Origin: CAZSBG01 sp964605145
Lineage (GTDB): Bacteria > Zhuqueibacterota > Zhuqueibacteria > Thermofontimicrobiales > Thermofontimicrobiaceae
Reading direction: 5' to 3'
DNA length: 64,000 nt
Assembly: GCA_964605145.1 (NCBI GenBank)
Contig: CAZSBG010000014.1
Coordinates: forward strand, 1 to 64,000
Position numbers and translations under genes: made by a program. This document shows, one piece after another, positions 55,189 through 64,000 of this stretch. Under the pieces are notes generated by a model, which was given only the letters and a program-made list of their open reading frames with translations, was not told the origin of the DNA and did no database searches. Position 1 is the first letter of the stretch. Every line of letters starts with the position of its first letter.

Positions 55189-56016
55189 CTATTTTTTCTT
55201 TCTTTTTTTAATAATTAATGAATCAGAATTTTTCTTTCTTCGTGTCTTTTTACCTTTGGCTAATTGCCCCCAGGGAGAACAGGGATGCCTCCCGCCAGAT
55301 GCTTTTCCTTCTCCACCACCCATAGGATGGTCGATGGGGTTCATTGCCACACCGCGAACTTTTGGCCGTTTGCCCAGCCATCTGCTTTTACCGGCCTTGC
55401 CGATGTTGATGTTTTCGTATTCGGTGTTGCCGACCTGACCCAAGGTAGCCCGACATTCTAATAACACCATTCTCACCTCGCCGGAAGGAAGTTTTATCTG
55501 GGCATATTTTCCTTCTTTGGCCACTAATTGAGCATACGATCCGGCGCTTCTCGCTAACTGACCTCCTTTGCCGACTTTCAGTTCTATGTTATGAACTGTC
55601 GATCCAAGGGGGATGTTTTTAAAAGGTAAGTTATTACCAACTTTAATTTCTGTTTTTTCGCCAGATACGACTTTATCACCGACTTTGAGGCCGATCGGGG
55701 CTAATATATACCGTTTTTCTCCATCTGCATAGTTCAGCAACGCAATCCGCGCAGATCGGTTCGGGTCATATTCTATCGCAGCCACACGCGCCGGGACATC
55801 CATTTTATTGCGCTTGAAATCGATAATTCGATAGGAGCGCTTGTGACCACCGCCGCGATGACGGCTCGTAATTCTACCCGAACTATTGCGGCCGCCGGAT
55901 TTCTTCAACGAAACCACGAGCGATCTCTCCGGCTTGATTTTCGTCACATCTTCAAATGTAGAAACAGTTTTGAACCGCAAAGATGGAGTTTTTGGTTTAA
56001 ATGATTTTACTGCCAT
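55189..56016 (-). CDS. rplB: 50S ribosomal protein L2
   Basis: The 275-residue protein has SGRITSRHRGGGHKRSYRII and the C-terminal RGVAMNPIDHPMGGGEGKAS with the conserved His used near the peptidyl-transferase centre. The length is standard. It lies 36 bp after rplW. Confidence 0.98.
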   Translation of the reverse strand: MAVKSFKPKTPSLRFKTVSTFEDVTKIKPERSLVVSLKKSGGRNSSGRITSRHRGGGHKRSYRIIDFKRNKMDVPARVAAIEYDPNRSARIALLNYADGEKRYILAPIGLKVGDKVVSGEKTEIKVGNNLPFKNIPLGSTVHNIELKVGKGGQLARSAGSYAQLVAKEGKYAQIKLPSGEVRMVLLECRATLGQVGNTEYENINIGKAGKSRWLGKRPKVRGVAMNPIDHPMGGGEGKASGGRHPCSPWGQLAKGKKTRRKKNSDSLIIKKRKKK

Positions 56017-56052
56017 TTCAATTCTCCAAAACCATACACACTAAAAATCTAA

Positions 56053-56355
56053 TTAAGCACCTTCAAAGAAATTAATTGAATCACCTTCTCGCAGGGTCAC
56101 AATTGCCTTTTTCCAATCAGGACGTTTCCCGCGCGTAATCCCGCGTCGCGTATTTCTTTGCTTTGATTTTCCTTTTACGTTGAAAATATGAACATCTTTC
56201 ACCGTGACATCAAAGCGTTCCTGGACTGCCTTCTTTACCTCTATCTTGTTGGCATCTTTTTGAACTTTGAAGGCATATTTCCCGATACTTTCCTGAAGTT
56301 TCAACATTTTCTCAGTCAGTATGGGACGAATCAATATTGTCTGTTCGTTCATCAT
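56053..56355 (-). CDS. rplW: 50S ribosomal protein L23
   Basis: I place the start at ATG 56355, which overlaps the rplD stop (ATGA), giving 100 residues; ATG 56352 and an upstream in-frame start at 56364 are alternatives. LIRPILTEKMLKLQESIGKY and KAVQERFDVTVKDVHIFNVK are L23 features. L23 docks SRP and trigger factor at the tunnel exit. Confidence 0.95.
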   Translation of the reverse strand: MMNEQTILIRPILTEKMLKLQESIGKYAFKVQKDANKIEVKKAVQERFDVTVKDVHIFNVKGKSKQRNTRRGITRGKRPDWKKAIVTLREGDSINFFEGA

Positions 56356-56981
56356 AGAGTACAAACCTCTGAAATTTTTTCAAGTGCATTATGCTGAATT
56401 AATAGCACATGGCAATTTAAAATATCATGCGTCGATGCGTCGTTTGCAAGTCGAATGGTAAGGTTGGGAATATTTCTTCCTGCCCTCAGAGTTGTCGAAT
56501 CATTTTCAGTTGTAAGTAGAAGTACTTTTTTTTCATTGATATTGAGATTTTTCAGAATTTGAAACATCTCTCTTGTTTTGGCATTTTCAATCTGGAAATC
56601 TTCAACAAGCATCACTTCTTCCTGTCTGGCTTTGTAAGTGTATGCTGAGCTCCTGGCAATCTTTTTCATTTTTTTAGTGATTTTCATCTTCAAATCTCTC
56701 GGGTTAGGGCCGAATATACGTCCACCACCAACCCAAATTGGAGATCGATTGGTACCAGCGCGTGCAGTTCCTCTCCCCTTCTGGCGCCATGGTTTTCGTC
56801 CACCACCTCTAACCGCGCTGCGATTTTTTGTAGCCGCATTGCCCTGACGTTTGTTCGTCATATACGCTCGCACATCCTGATAAATCAGGTGGTCGTTTGG
56901 CTCAATATCAAAAACCTCTTTGGGAAGCTCTACAGAATTTCCTGAAGAAATACCATCGATTTTATATACTTCTAATTCCAT
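56352..56981 (-). CDS. rplD: 50S ribosomal protein L4
   Basis: The 209-residue protein has the loop GGGRKPWRQKGRGTARAGTN and SPIWVGGGRIFGPNPRD that extend into the exit tunnel. It overlaps rplW by four bases. In Escherichia coli L4 regulates the S10 operon, but I see no matching leader upstream of rpsJ here. Confidence 0.97.
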   Translation of the reverse strand: MELEVYKIDGISSGNSVELPKEVFDIEPNDHLIYQDVRAYMTNKRQGNAATKNRSAVRGGGRKPWRQKGRGTARAGTNRSPIWVGGGRIFGPNPRDLKMKITKKMKKIARSSAYTYKARQEEVMLVEDFQIENAKTREMFQILKNLNINEKKVLLLTTENDSTTLRAGRNIPNLTIRLANDASTHDILNCHVLLIQHNALEKISEVCTL

Positions 56982-57013
56982 ATTATATATCCACTTATGC
57001 TATTAATATTATG

Positions 57014-57643
57014 CTAAACCGCTTGTTTTCTGATAACGACAATGCTCTTTAAAGAACCAGGTACCGGTCCTTTCACCATTATTAAATTTTTCTCAGGATC
57101 GACTTTAACGACTTTTACGTTCTTAGTCGTTACGTTATTTCCGCCCATGCGGCCGGACATTCGAATTCCTTTCATAACCCGAGAGGGGTAGGAGGACTGT
57201 CCAATCGATCCTGGAGAACGGAACCTATCACTTTGACCGTGTGTTTTCGGACCTCCGCTAAAACCATGACGCTTCATGGTACCAGCAAAGCCTTTTCCTT
57301 TTGATACCCCAGCAACAAATACTGTATCGCCTTCGGAAAAAATATCGACTTTTACTTCAGTTCCCAATTTGACATTCGAGTCAGCGTCGACTGTTTTAAA
57401 CTCTTTTAAGACTCGCAGAGGTTTTACTTTCGCTTTTTTGAAATGACCTAACAATGGCTTGGTTGTAATTTTCTCGCGTTTTTCTTCAAATCCCAACTGC
57501 ACTGCGTTATAACCATGAGTTTCCTTTTTCCGGATTTCAGTGACATAACAGGGACCCGCTTCAATTACTGTTACAACAATATTCTGTCCAGTCTCATCAA
57601 AAAGCCTGGTCATTCCAAGTTTTTTACCAATTAAACCGTTCAT
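57014..57643 (-). CDS. rplC: 50S ribosomal protein L3
   Basis: The 209-residue protein has IGKKLGMTRLFDETGQNI and the conserved loop RHGFSGGPKTHGQSDRFRSP with GSIGQSSYPSRVMKG, which reaches the peptidyl-transferase centre. It lies 112 bp after rpsJ, the longest spacer in the S10 genes, and 32 bp before rplD. Confidence 0.97.
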   Translation of the reverse strand: MNGLIGKKLGMTRLFDETGQNIVVTVIEAGPCYVTEIRKKETHGYNAVQLGFEEKREKITTKPLLGHFKKAKVKPLRVLKEFKTVDADSNVKLGTEVKVDIFSEGDTVFVAGVSKGKGFAGTMKRHGFSGGPKTHGQSDRFRSPGSIGQSSYPSRVMKGIRMSGRMGGNNVTTKNVKVVKVDPEKNLIMVKGPVPGSLKSIVVIRKQAV

Positions 57644-57679
57644 TTTCTCTTCATTATGTTTTATTCAAGACTTGCTCTT

Positions 57680-57750
57680 CGGGAATTCGTTCGATTATAT
57701 TTCCCGCGAATTAGTAAATGGCCGACAAAAAATTCTCTGACTAATTGTCG
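57680..57750 (-). promoter_or_regulatory. Two inverted repeats in the rpsJ-rplC spacer
   Basis: The spacer holds cgggaa/ttcccg (57680-57685 and 57711-57716) and cgacaa/ttgtcg (57723-57728 and 57745-57750). On the minus strand both could form hairpins in the rplC leader. An RNA switch or autoregulatory site is possible but unproven; the stems are only six base pairs. Confidence 0.25.
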
Positions 57751-57755
57751 TGCGA

Positions 57756-58064
57756 TCATACTTTAATTTCTACATCGACTCCAGCAGGTAATTCCAATTT
57801 CATCAGTGCGTCAACAGTTTTGGGATTACTATTCAAAATGTCAATTAACCGTTTATGAATTCTTGTTTCAAACTGTTCCCGCGATTTTTTATCCACATGG
57901 GGTGAGCGCAACACAGTATAGACGCTCCTTCGAGTTGGCAAAGGAATCGGGCCGGAAATATGGGCACCGGTCGCCTTTGCCGTTTTTATAATTTTATCTG
58001 TGGACTTATCTATCAGTCGATGGTCATAGGCTTTCAATTTAATACGAATTTTTTGTCCAGCCAT
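57756..58064 (-). CDS. rpsJ: 30S ribosomal protein S10
   Basis: The 102-residue protein has IRIKLKAYDHRLIDKSTDKI and GPIPLPTRRSVYTVLRSPHV, standard S10 (NusE). It also serves in antitermination complexes. It lies 60 bp after tuf and starts the S10 genes. Confidence 0.97.
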   Translation of the reverse strand: MAGQKIRIKLKAYDHRLIDKSTDKIIKTAKATGAHISGPIPLPTRRSVYTVLRSPHVDKKSREQFETRIHKRLIDILNSNPKTVDALMKLELPAGVDVEIKV

Positions 58065-58124
58065 TCTATAACTCCAGCATTAACAGTTGCTTTCAATCGT
58101 TCAAAGTTAAACTTATCTGTTTTT

Positions 58125-59327
58125 CTATTCAATAATTTGAGTCACAACACCAGCGCCCACTGTTCGGCCGCCTTCTCGAATTGCAAATCGCAATCCTTCT
58201 TCCATGGCGATCGGGGTGATCAGCTCCACATCCATATTGATATTATCACCTGGCATCACCATCTCAACACCTTCAGGCATCGCGATCGATCCGGTCACAT
58301 CCGTTGTTCGGAAGTAAAACTGGGGACGGTAGCCATTGAAAAACGGTGTGTGTCGGCCACCCTCTTCCTTGGTCAGCACGTAAACCTCGCCCTTGAATTT
58401 CGTATGGGGATTGATGCTGCCAACCGCTGAAACAACCTGACCGCGTTCCAACTCTTCTTTGTCTACGCCGCGAAGCAATAAACCAACGTTATCACCGGCC
58501 TGGCCTTCGTCTAAAAGCTTGCGGAACATCTCTACGCCTGTGCACACCGTCTTGCGACGTGTGCCAAGACCCACGATCTCAACTTCATTGCCAACATGGA
58601 TTATACCGCGTTCCACTCGGCCTGTACCAACAGTGCCACGACCCGTGATGGAAAATACATCTTCAACTGGCATCAGAAACGGTTTGTCCGTGGCGCGTTC
58701 CGGCGTCGGAATATAAGCATCCACGGCATCCAGCAATTCCTGTATCGATTCCCATTCAGAGCCTGTGAAATCTCCTGACACTCCTTTTTCCATCGCTTGA
58801 AGCGCGCTGCCCTTGATGATTGGAATCTCATCGCCGGGGAATTCGTACTGGCTCAGCAATTCACGAAGTTCCAGTTCCACCAATTCAAGTAATTCGGGAT
58901 CGTCAACCTGGTCGGTCTTGTTCATGTAAACGACGATCGACGGTACGTTCACCTGACGGGCCAGAAGAATGTGCTCGCGCGTCTGAGGCATGGGGCCGTC
59001 TGCTGCAGATACCACCAGAATCGATCCATCCATCTGCGCCGCACCCGTGATCATGTTCTTGATATAATCCGCGTGACCAGGACAGTCCACGTGAGCATAG
59101 TGACGCTTGTCTGTCTCGTATTCCACGTGCGCTGTGTTGATCGTTATACCGCGCGCTTTCTCTTCAGGCGCATTGTCGATCTCATCGTATTTCTTTATGC
59201 TTGCCTGACCTTTGTTGGCTAAGTACATGGTCATCGCCGCTGTCAGTGTCGTCTTGCCATGATCTACATGACCTATCGTCCCTATATTTACATGCGGCTT
59301 CGTCCGCTCAAATTTTGCCTTCGCCAT
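58125..59327 (-). CDS. tuf: Elongation factor Tu
   Basis: The 400-residue GTPase has the P-loop GHVDHGKT (about 19-26), DCPGH, NKTD and a SAL motif, then beta-barrel domains 2 and 3 (GTVGTGRVERGIIHVGNEVE). It delivers aminoacyl-tRNA. Placement between fusA (57 bp) and rpsJ (60 bp) follows the classic str operon, unlike most Bacteroidota, where tuf lies elsewhere. Confidence 0.98.
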   Translation of the reverse strand: MAKAKFERTKPHVNIGTIGHVDHGKTTLTAAMTMYLANKGQASIKKYDEIDNAPEEKARGITINTAHVEYETDKRHYAHVDCPGHADYIKNMITGAAQMDGSILVVSAADGPMPQTREHILLARQVNVPSIVVYMNKTDQVDDPELLELVELELRELLSQYEFPGDEIPIIKGSALQAMEKGVSGDFTGSEWESIQELLDAVDAYIPTPERATDKPFLMPVEDVFSITGRGTVGTGRVERGIIHVGNEVEIVGLGTRRKTVCTGVEMFRKLLDEGQAGDNVGLLLRGVDKEELERGQVVSAVGSINPHTKFKGEVYVLTKEEGGRHTPFFNGYRPQFYFRTTDVTGSIAMPEGVEMVMPGDNINMDVELITPIAMEEGLRFAIREGGRTVGAGVVTQIIE

Positions 59328-59384
59328 GATTTAATACCTCCATTATTAAGGTCTTTTAATTTCTTCTTTTCTTTAACTTTTCAC

Positions 59385-61457
59385 CTAACTTCCACCGAAC
59401 ATCTGGTTTGTTATTTCATCAGGAAGTCGCTCATAATGTAAAAACTGCATTGAATGTGTCGCTCTTCCCTGGGTCAATGACCGCAGTGTAGTTGTATATC
59501 CAAACATTTGACTCAGTGGTACAGTCGCTGTTACAACCTGTAAATTCTTTCTCGCCAGAATGTCTTTAATTCTTCCGCGCTTTGCATTCAAGAAATTTAC
59601 CACTTCTCCCAAATACTCTTCCGGCACTGTAATTTCAACTTTCATTATCGGTTCCAGAAGAATGGAGCCGGCATTTTCTGCAGCATGTCGAAATGCGATG
59701 GAACTCGCGATTTTGAATGCAACCTCGGTAGCCTCTTCTTCTTCATATTCACCGTCGATTAGAGCGACTTTCACATCAATTACAGGATACCCCAAAAGTA
59801 CTCCGCCAAGCATGGCTTCTTTTACACCCTTAATAATCGGATGAATATAAAGGTCGGGAATTTTTTCCGGCAAAACTTTGTTAACAAATTCGAATCCTTT
59901 TCCAGATTCATTTGGCTCTATTTCCAATTTTACCACTGCATACTGATTTTTGCCGGCGATTTGTTTCATGAATCGCCCTTCAGCCCGAACCGATTTGGTA
60001 ATTGATTCTTTATAAGCAACCTGAGGTTTACCAACATTTGCATGGACTCGAAATTCTCGGGTGAGTCGATCAACCAGGATATCCAAGTGAAGTTCCCCCA
60101 TACCGGAGATGATCGTTTGTCCGGTTTCTTCGTCCTGTCTTACCACAAATGTGGGATCTTCATCAGCCAGTCTGCTCAGCGAATCGGATAATTTTTCCTG
60201 GTCAGCTTTTGTTTTTGGCTCGATTGCGATGGACACAACAGGTTCGGGAAATTCCATACTCTCCAGGACGATGGGATGCTTATCCACGCACAGGGTATCT
60301 CCTGTCTTAGTCGCCCTGAACCCGGCGATAGCAACTATCTCACCAGCACTGATTTCTTTTAAATCTTCGCGTTTATTTGAAGACATTCTCAATATTCTGT
60401 TTATTCGCTCGCGCTTCCCTGTATTGGAGTTATAGACACTTTGTCCCAATCGGGCATTTCCGGAATAAACTCGGATGAATGTCAACTTATCGACGAACGG
60501 ATCTGCGGCTATTTTGAAAGCCAATGCGCTGAAATGCTCGTCTTCTGACGCGACTCTGCTTTCCTCCCGATTTGTTTTCGGATTAATACCTTTTATGGGA
60601 GGAACATCCAAAGGTGAAGGTAAATAGTCTTTTATTGCATCCAGCAACGGTTGCATGCCAGAATTTTTTAAAGCTGAACCACAAAGAACAGGTGTCACTT
60701 TGACACTTAAGGTTGCTTTACGCAACGCACTATATATTTCATTTTCGTCGATGGCGATACCATCGATAAATTTTTCAATAATGCCATCATCAAATTCGGA
60801 GAGAATCTCAATCATCTGATTGCGATATTTATCTGCAATTTCCTGATGATCCGCGGGGATTTCATGCTCTTCAATCCGCGCTCCCAGCGATGTCTGATCA
60901 AAGGTCAGGTATTTCATTTTGACCAGGTCTATAATCCCTTTGTATTGATCACCTTCTCCGACTGGAATTTGAATTGGAAGCGGGCGCGCTGCAAGATGAG
61001 TTTTTATCATATTCACTGCATTGTAAAAATCTGCGCCAATTCTATCGAGTTTGTTAATGAACGAAATTCTCGGGATTTTGTAACGATCTGCCTGTCGCCA
61101 GACAGTTTCCGATTGTGGCTCAACACCACCCACTGCACAAAAAATTGCTACTGCACCATCCAAAACTCGCAGCGATCTTTCAACCTCCACTGTAAAATCC
61201 ACATGCCCGGGAGTGTCGATTATATTGATCTGAACATCTTTCCAACTGCAATTAATGGCAGCAGCAGTTATGGTGATACCCCTTTCTTTCTCCTGCTCCA
61301 TCCAGTCCATTGTTGCGGTGCCATCATCCACTTCGCCGATCCTGTGAACCTTTCCCGAGTAGAACAGAATCCGTTCTGTGGAGGTCGTTTTCCCCGCATC
61401 AATGTGAGCCATGATGCCAATATTTCGTATATGCTCAAGTTTTACTTTTTTTGACAT
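59385..61457 (-). CDS. fusA: Elongation factor G
   Basis: I choose ATG 61457 (690 residues, MSKKVKLEHIRNIGIMAHID), with GGTGGAG six bases upstream, over an in-frame GTG at 61469. Motifs: AHIDAGKTT, DTPGHVDF, NKLD, RAxxGDIVA-like GEIVAIAGF, and C-terminal GVLLGYPVIDVKVALIDGEY. It drives translocation and ribosome recycling. It lies 125 bp after rpsG. Confidence 0.98.
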   Translation of the reverse strand: MSKKVKLEHIRNIGIMAHIDAGKTTSTERILFYSGKVHRIGEVDDGTATMDWMEQEKERGITITAAAINCSWKDVQINIIDTPGHVDFTVEVERSLRVLDGAVAIFCAVGGVEPQSETVWRQADRYKIPRISFINKLDRIGADFYNAVNMIKTHLAARPLPIQIPVGEGDQYKGIIDLVKMKYLTFDQTSLGARIEEHEIPADHQEIADKYRNQMIEILSEFDDGIIEKFIDGIAIDENEIYSALRKATLSVKVTPVLCGSALKNSGMQPLLDAIKDYLPSPLDVPPIKGINPKTNREESRVASEDEHFSALAFKIAADPFVDKLTFIRVYSGNARLGQSVYNSNTGKRERINRILRMSSNKREDLKEISAGEIVAIAGFRATKTGDTLCVDKHPIVLESMEFPEPVVSIAIEPKTKADQEKLSDSLSRLADEDPTFVVRQDEETGQTIISGMGELHLDILVDRLTREFRVHANVGKPQVAYKESITKSVRAEGRFMKQIAGKNQYAVVKLEIEPNESGKGFEFVNKVLPEKIPDLYIHPIIKGVKEAMLGGVLLGYPVIDVKVALIDGEYEEEEATEVAFKIASSIAFRHAAENAGSILLEPIMKVEITVPEEYLGEVVNFLNAKRGRIKDILARKNLQVVTATVPLSQMFGYTTTLRSLTQGRATHSMQFLHYERLPDEITNQMFGGS

Positions 61458-61582
61458 AAAAAACTCCACCGAACAAATTAGAGAGAATCAACCTTTCTTT
61501 ATTCCTCCCTAAAGCAGTGGAGAAGAATAGCAATTGATTTTTTTCAGGTTAAATGAAAAGTTATTTAATCAGGTTACTATTT
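61458..61582 (-). promoter_or_regulatory. rpsG-fusA spacer with a helix that can cover the fusA ribosome-binding site
   Basis: On the minus strand CTCCAC (plus 61517-61522) can pair with GTGGAG (plus 61464-61469), the fusA Shine-Dalgarno, across about 47 bases. A GGAGG between the arms is a decoy site. The pairing is only six base pairs, so regulation by this structure is speculative. Confidence 0.25.
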
Positions 61583-62053
61583 TTACCATCTAAAGTGTGC
61601 AAAAGCTTTATTTGCCTCAGCCATTTTATGCGTATCTTCACGCTTTTTAATGGATGGTCCCTCATTTTTCGAAGCAGAAATCAATTCAGCGGCAAGTTTC
61701 TCTGCCATAGTATTTTCATTACGAGCTTTTGCGTATCCTACAACCCACCTGATTGCTAAAGCTTGTCGTCGATTCTCTTTGACTTCTACAGGTACCTGGT
61801 ATGTTGCGCCGCCAACTCGTCTCGATTTAACCTCAAGAATTGGCTTTACATTTTCCAGGGCTTTTTGAAATACGTCTAATCCATTTTTGCCGGTTTTTGA
61901 TTCCATGATATCAACAGCATCGTAAAAGATTTTTTCTGCAATGCTTTTTTTACCGCGCGTCATCAAGCCATTGATGAATTTGGTAACCACAATACTATTG
62001 AATTTTGGATCGGGCAAAATTTCTCGTGCTACTACTTTTTTTCTTCTTGGCAT
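61583..62053 (-). CDS. rpsG: 30S ribosomal protein S7
   Basis: The 156-residue protein has MPRRKKVVAREILPDPKFNS, VVTKFINGLMTRGKKSIAEK and VEVKENRRQALAIRWVVGYA, all S7. S7 is a 16S primary binder at the E-site and represses str in Escherichia coli. It lies 29 bp after rpsL. Confidence 0.97.
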   Translation of the reverse strand: MPRRKKVVAREILPDPKFNSIVVTKFINGLMTRGKKSIAEKIFYDAVDIMESKTGKNGLDVFQKALENVKPILEVKSRRVGGATYQVPVEVKENRRQALAIRWVVGYAKARNENTMAEKLAAELISASKNEGPSIKKREDTHKMAEANKAFAHFRW

Positions 62054-62082
62054 AGCTACATTCAGGTTTATTGATATAAAAT

Positions 62083-62457
62083 TTAGCTCTTTTTCTTCTT
62101 AGTACCGTATTTAGATCGTCCTTGAGACCGGTCTTGTACACCAGCGGTATCTAATACTCCACGAATTATATGGTAACGAACGCCGGGCAGATCCTTGACA
62201 CGCCCGCCGCGTATGAGTACGATTGAATGCTCCTGCAGGTTATGACCCTCGCCGGGAATATAGGCTGTCACTTCAAATTGATTCGACAAACGAACCCTGG
62301 CAACTTTTCTGAGCGCAGAATTCGGCTTTTTGGGCGTGGTCGTATAAACCCTCGTGCAAACCCCCCTTTTTTGTGGAGAGCCGGCAAGCGCAGGTGCAGA
62401 CGTTTTTTTCTTGACCTGTTTTCTACCTTTTCTAACTAACTGATTAATCGTTGGCAA
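62083..62457 (-). CDS. rpsL: 30S ribosomal protein S12
   Basis: The 124-residue protein starts at TTG 62457 (MPTINQLVRKGRKQVKKKTS), with GGAG upstream; an overlapping ATG frame ends at once. TPKKPNSALRKVARVRLSN and GGRVKDLPGVRYH are S12 motifs with the Lys residues of a streptomycin-sensitive form. It starts the str genes, 97 bp after rpoC. Confidence 0.96.
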   Translation of the reverse strand: MPTINQLVRKGRKQVKKKTSAPALAGSPQKRGVCTRVYTTTPKKPNSALRKVARVRLSNQFEVTAYIPGEGHNLQEHSIVLIRGGRVKDLPGVRYHIIRGVLDTAGVQDRSQGRSKYGTKKKKS

Positions 62458-62488
62458 TGTCCATCTCCATTTTTTCTACAAAGCCTTA

Positions 62489-62517
62489 AATATAAAGAAA
62501 ATATTTTTAAATAGCAA
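62489..62517 (-). promoter_or_regulatory. Candidate sigma-70-type promoter for rpsL
   Basis: On the minus strand TTGCTA (plus 62512-62517) and TATATT (plus 62489-62494) are separated by exactly 17 bases. Transcription would start about 25 bases before the rpsL TTG. The AT-rich background makes chance matches common. Confidence 0.45.
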
Positions 62518-62554
62518 TATTTTTTTTTGATATTTATCACTTTTTTTATATCAT

Positions 62555-64000
62555 TTACGGCTCAATGCTTTCTTCAAGAACCTTTTCCTGATCATTTATG
62601 CCAGTTTCCTGCTCTTCGGATTCTTCAAATTCAGGACTATACACCTTGATACCCTTGTATTTGTTCAATCCGGTACCGGCTGGAATTAAGTGCCCCATAA
62701 CCACATTCTCCTTCAACCCTCTCAGGTAATCAATTTTGCCTTCTATGGAAGCGTCGGTCAAAACCCGGGTCGTTTCCTGGAAGGAAGCTGCTGAAATAAA
62801 GCTTTCTGTTGTCAAAGAAGCCTTGGTAATACCGAGCAGCAATGGCTGAAAGCTCGCCGGTTTGGCCGGCCGTGATTTCGCAGGTGTTTTTTTCGCTTTA
62901 ATCAATTTTTGATTTGTCAATTCGAATTCTTTACGTTCGAGCAGTTGATTAACCTTGAAATCTGAATCCCCTGCTTCAACAACAACAACCTTGCTACGAA
63001 CCTTATTGTTCTCATCCTGGAAAATCAACCGATCCACCTGATCACCGGGCAGGTAAAATGTATCGCCGGCATCTTCGATTCTCACTTTCTGGAGCATCTG
63101 GCGCACAATTACTTCAATGTGTTTATCATTGATTCTCACGCCCTGTAAACGATACACTTCCTGGATTTCGTTCACCAGATATTCCTGCACTTTGTTTGCA
63201 CCCATAATATTAAGAATATCATGCGGCGCAACTGATCCTTCACATAATTTTTCACCGGCAACGACGTAGTCGTTATCGTGAACCAGAATATGCTTTCCAT
63301 ACGGGATCTGGTAATTTTTCTCTTCCTGGCCATCCCGCGAAGTTACGGTGACTTTTCTGACGCCCCGCCGTATCTCACCAAATTTCACTTTGCCATCAAT
63401 TTCGCTGACAATTGCCGGAGATTTGGGACGACGAGCTTCAAAAAGCTCTGCCACTCGCGGCAGACCACCGGTAATATCACGCGTTTTGGAAATTTCCCGG
63501 GGTATTTTCACAAGCGGGTCACCCGCTTTTACTTTATCACCGTTTTTCACCTGAATGGAAGAGCGCGTCGGTAAAATGTACGAACTGAGTTCATTTCCCT
63601 CATCATCCAGCAATTTGATCTGGGGACTGAGGCTCCTGTTTCGCGATTCAATGACAACCCGCTGGCGCAAGCCTGTGGCCTCATCGGCCTCTTCACGGTA
63701 CGTTACATTTTCGATAATGTCCACAAATTCTACCTGTCCCGAATGGAAAGACAGAATTCCCGTGATATAGGGATCCCAACGGAACAGCACTTCCCCGCGT
63801 TTCACGTCAGTGTTATCACTCACCAAAATTTCAGAACCGTATGGCACGATATAAACTGATAGAATGCGATTGTCTTCATCCATTAATTTAATTTTTCCAT
63901 TTCGAGCAATAGCAATGGAATAGCCGTCTTCCCGATCGACATACTTCAGGTTCTCGTAAACAACTTTACCATCTTGTTTGGCCGTGGCCTGAGATTGGGC
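62555..64000 (-). CDS. rpoC: RNA polymerase beta' subunit, C-terminal part (cut by window edge)
   Basis: This is an open frame from the right edge of the window (codon starting at base 64000) to the stop at 62555, giving 481 residues of the C-terminal part of beta'. TGGLPRVAELFEARRPKSPA, KVQEYLVNEIQEVYRLQGV, RQMLQKVRIEDAGDTFYLPG and LLGITKASLTTESFISAASF are conserved beta' motifs. It ends with a Glu-rich tail. The catalytic NADFDGDMA region lies outside the window. It runs into the str genes after 97 bp. Confidence 0.97.
   Translation of the reverse strand, partial: AQSQATAKQDGKVVYENLKYVDREDGYSIAIARNGKIKLMDEDNRILSVYIVPYGSEILVSDNTDVKRGEVLFRWDPYITGILSFHSGQVEFVDIIENVTYREEADEATGLRQRVVIESRNRSLSPQIKLLDDEGNELSSYILPTRSSIQVKNGDKVKAGDPLVKIPREISKTRDITGGLPRVAELFEARRPKSPAIVSEIDGKVKFGEIRRGVRKVTVTSRDGQEEKNYQIPYGKHILVHDNDYVVAGEKLCEGSVAPHDILNIMGANKVQEYLVNEIQEVYRLQGVRINDKHIEVIVRQMLQKVRIEDAGDTFYLPGDQVDRLIFQDENNKVRSKVVVVEAGDSDFKVNQLLERKEFELTNQKLIKAKKTPAKSRPAKPASFQPLLLGITKASLTTESFISAASFQETTRVLTDASIEGKIDYLRGLKENVVMGHLIPAGTGLNKYKGIKVYSPEFEESEEQETGINDQEKVLEESIEP

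Overview
Every supported gene in this window lies on the minus strand, so transcription runs from high to low coordinates. The sequence is AT-rich. It contains a complete str/S10/spc/alpha ribosomal supercluster, type IX secretion (T9SS) features (a PorP/SprF-like barrel and an FTPNGDGVND-type C-terminal domain), two-component propeller hybrid kinases, and a mixed type IV pilus/type II secretion operon. This combination suggests a member of the FCB group. Strong GGAGG ribosome-binding sites and a tuf gene between fusA and rpsJ argue against Bacteroidota proper; a Calditrichota, KSB1 or Marinimicrobia-like lineage is my inference. No rRNA, tRNA, CRISPR array or transposase was seen.

Layout, left to right. 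(1) 119-3641: a four-gene Exb/Tol-like motor, with an ExbB/TolQ channel carrying two C-terminal Ig-like (Big_1) domains, two ExbD/TolR proteins and a TonB/TolA-shaped anchored protein of no recognised family. (2) 3850-10218: a PorP/SprF-like outer-membrane protein and a 1527-residue multi-Ig secreted protein with a T9SS-type C-terminus. (3) 10219-11051: a non-coding AT-rich gap. (4) 11052-22908: a ten-gene pilus/secretion operon (PilB, PilC, four pilin-like proteins, a PilM-PilN fusion with an 850-residue acidic N-terminus, PilO, PilP, secretin). (5) 23319-41795: five hybrid histidine kinases, all ending HisKA-HATPase-REC-REC, plus one FIST-domain sensor; no HPt or DNA-binding output is present. 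(6) 42396-64000: rplQ back through the alpha, spc, S10 and str operons to the 3' part of rpoC, closed by a strong terminator at 42339-42372.

How the parts work together. Regions 1 and 2 read as an energised envelope module next to a T9SS-type exporter and its probable cargo. Region 4 makes a retractionless (no PilT here) pilus or pseudopilus. Region 5 is a paralogous signalling array with different sensors on one kinase core. Region 6 is housekeeping and shows an unusual number of TTG start codons, each supported by a ribosome-binding site and the known N-terminus of the protein.
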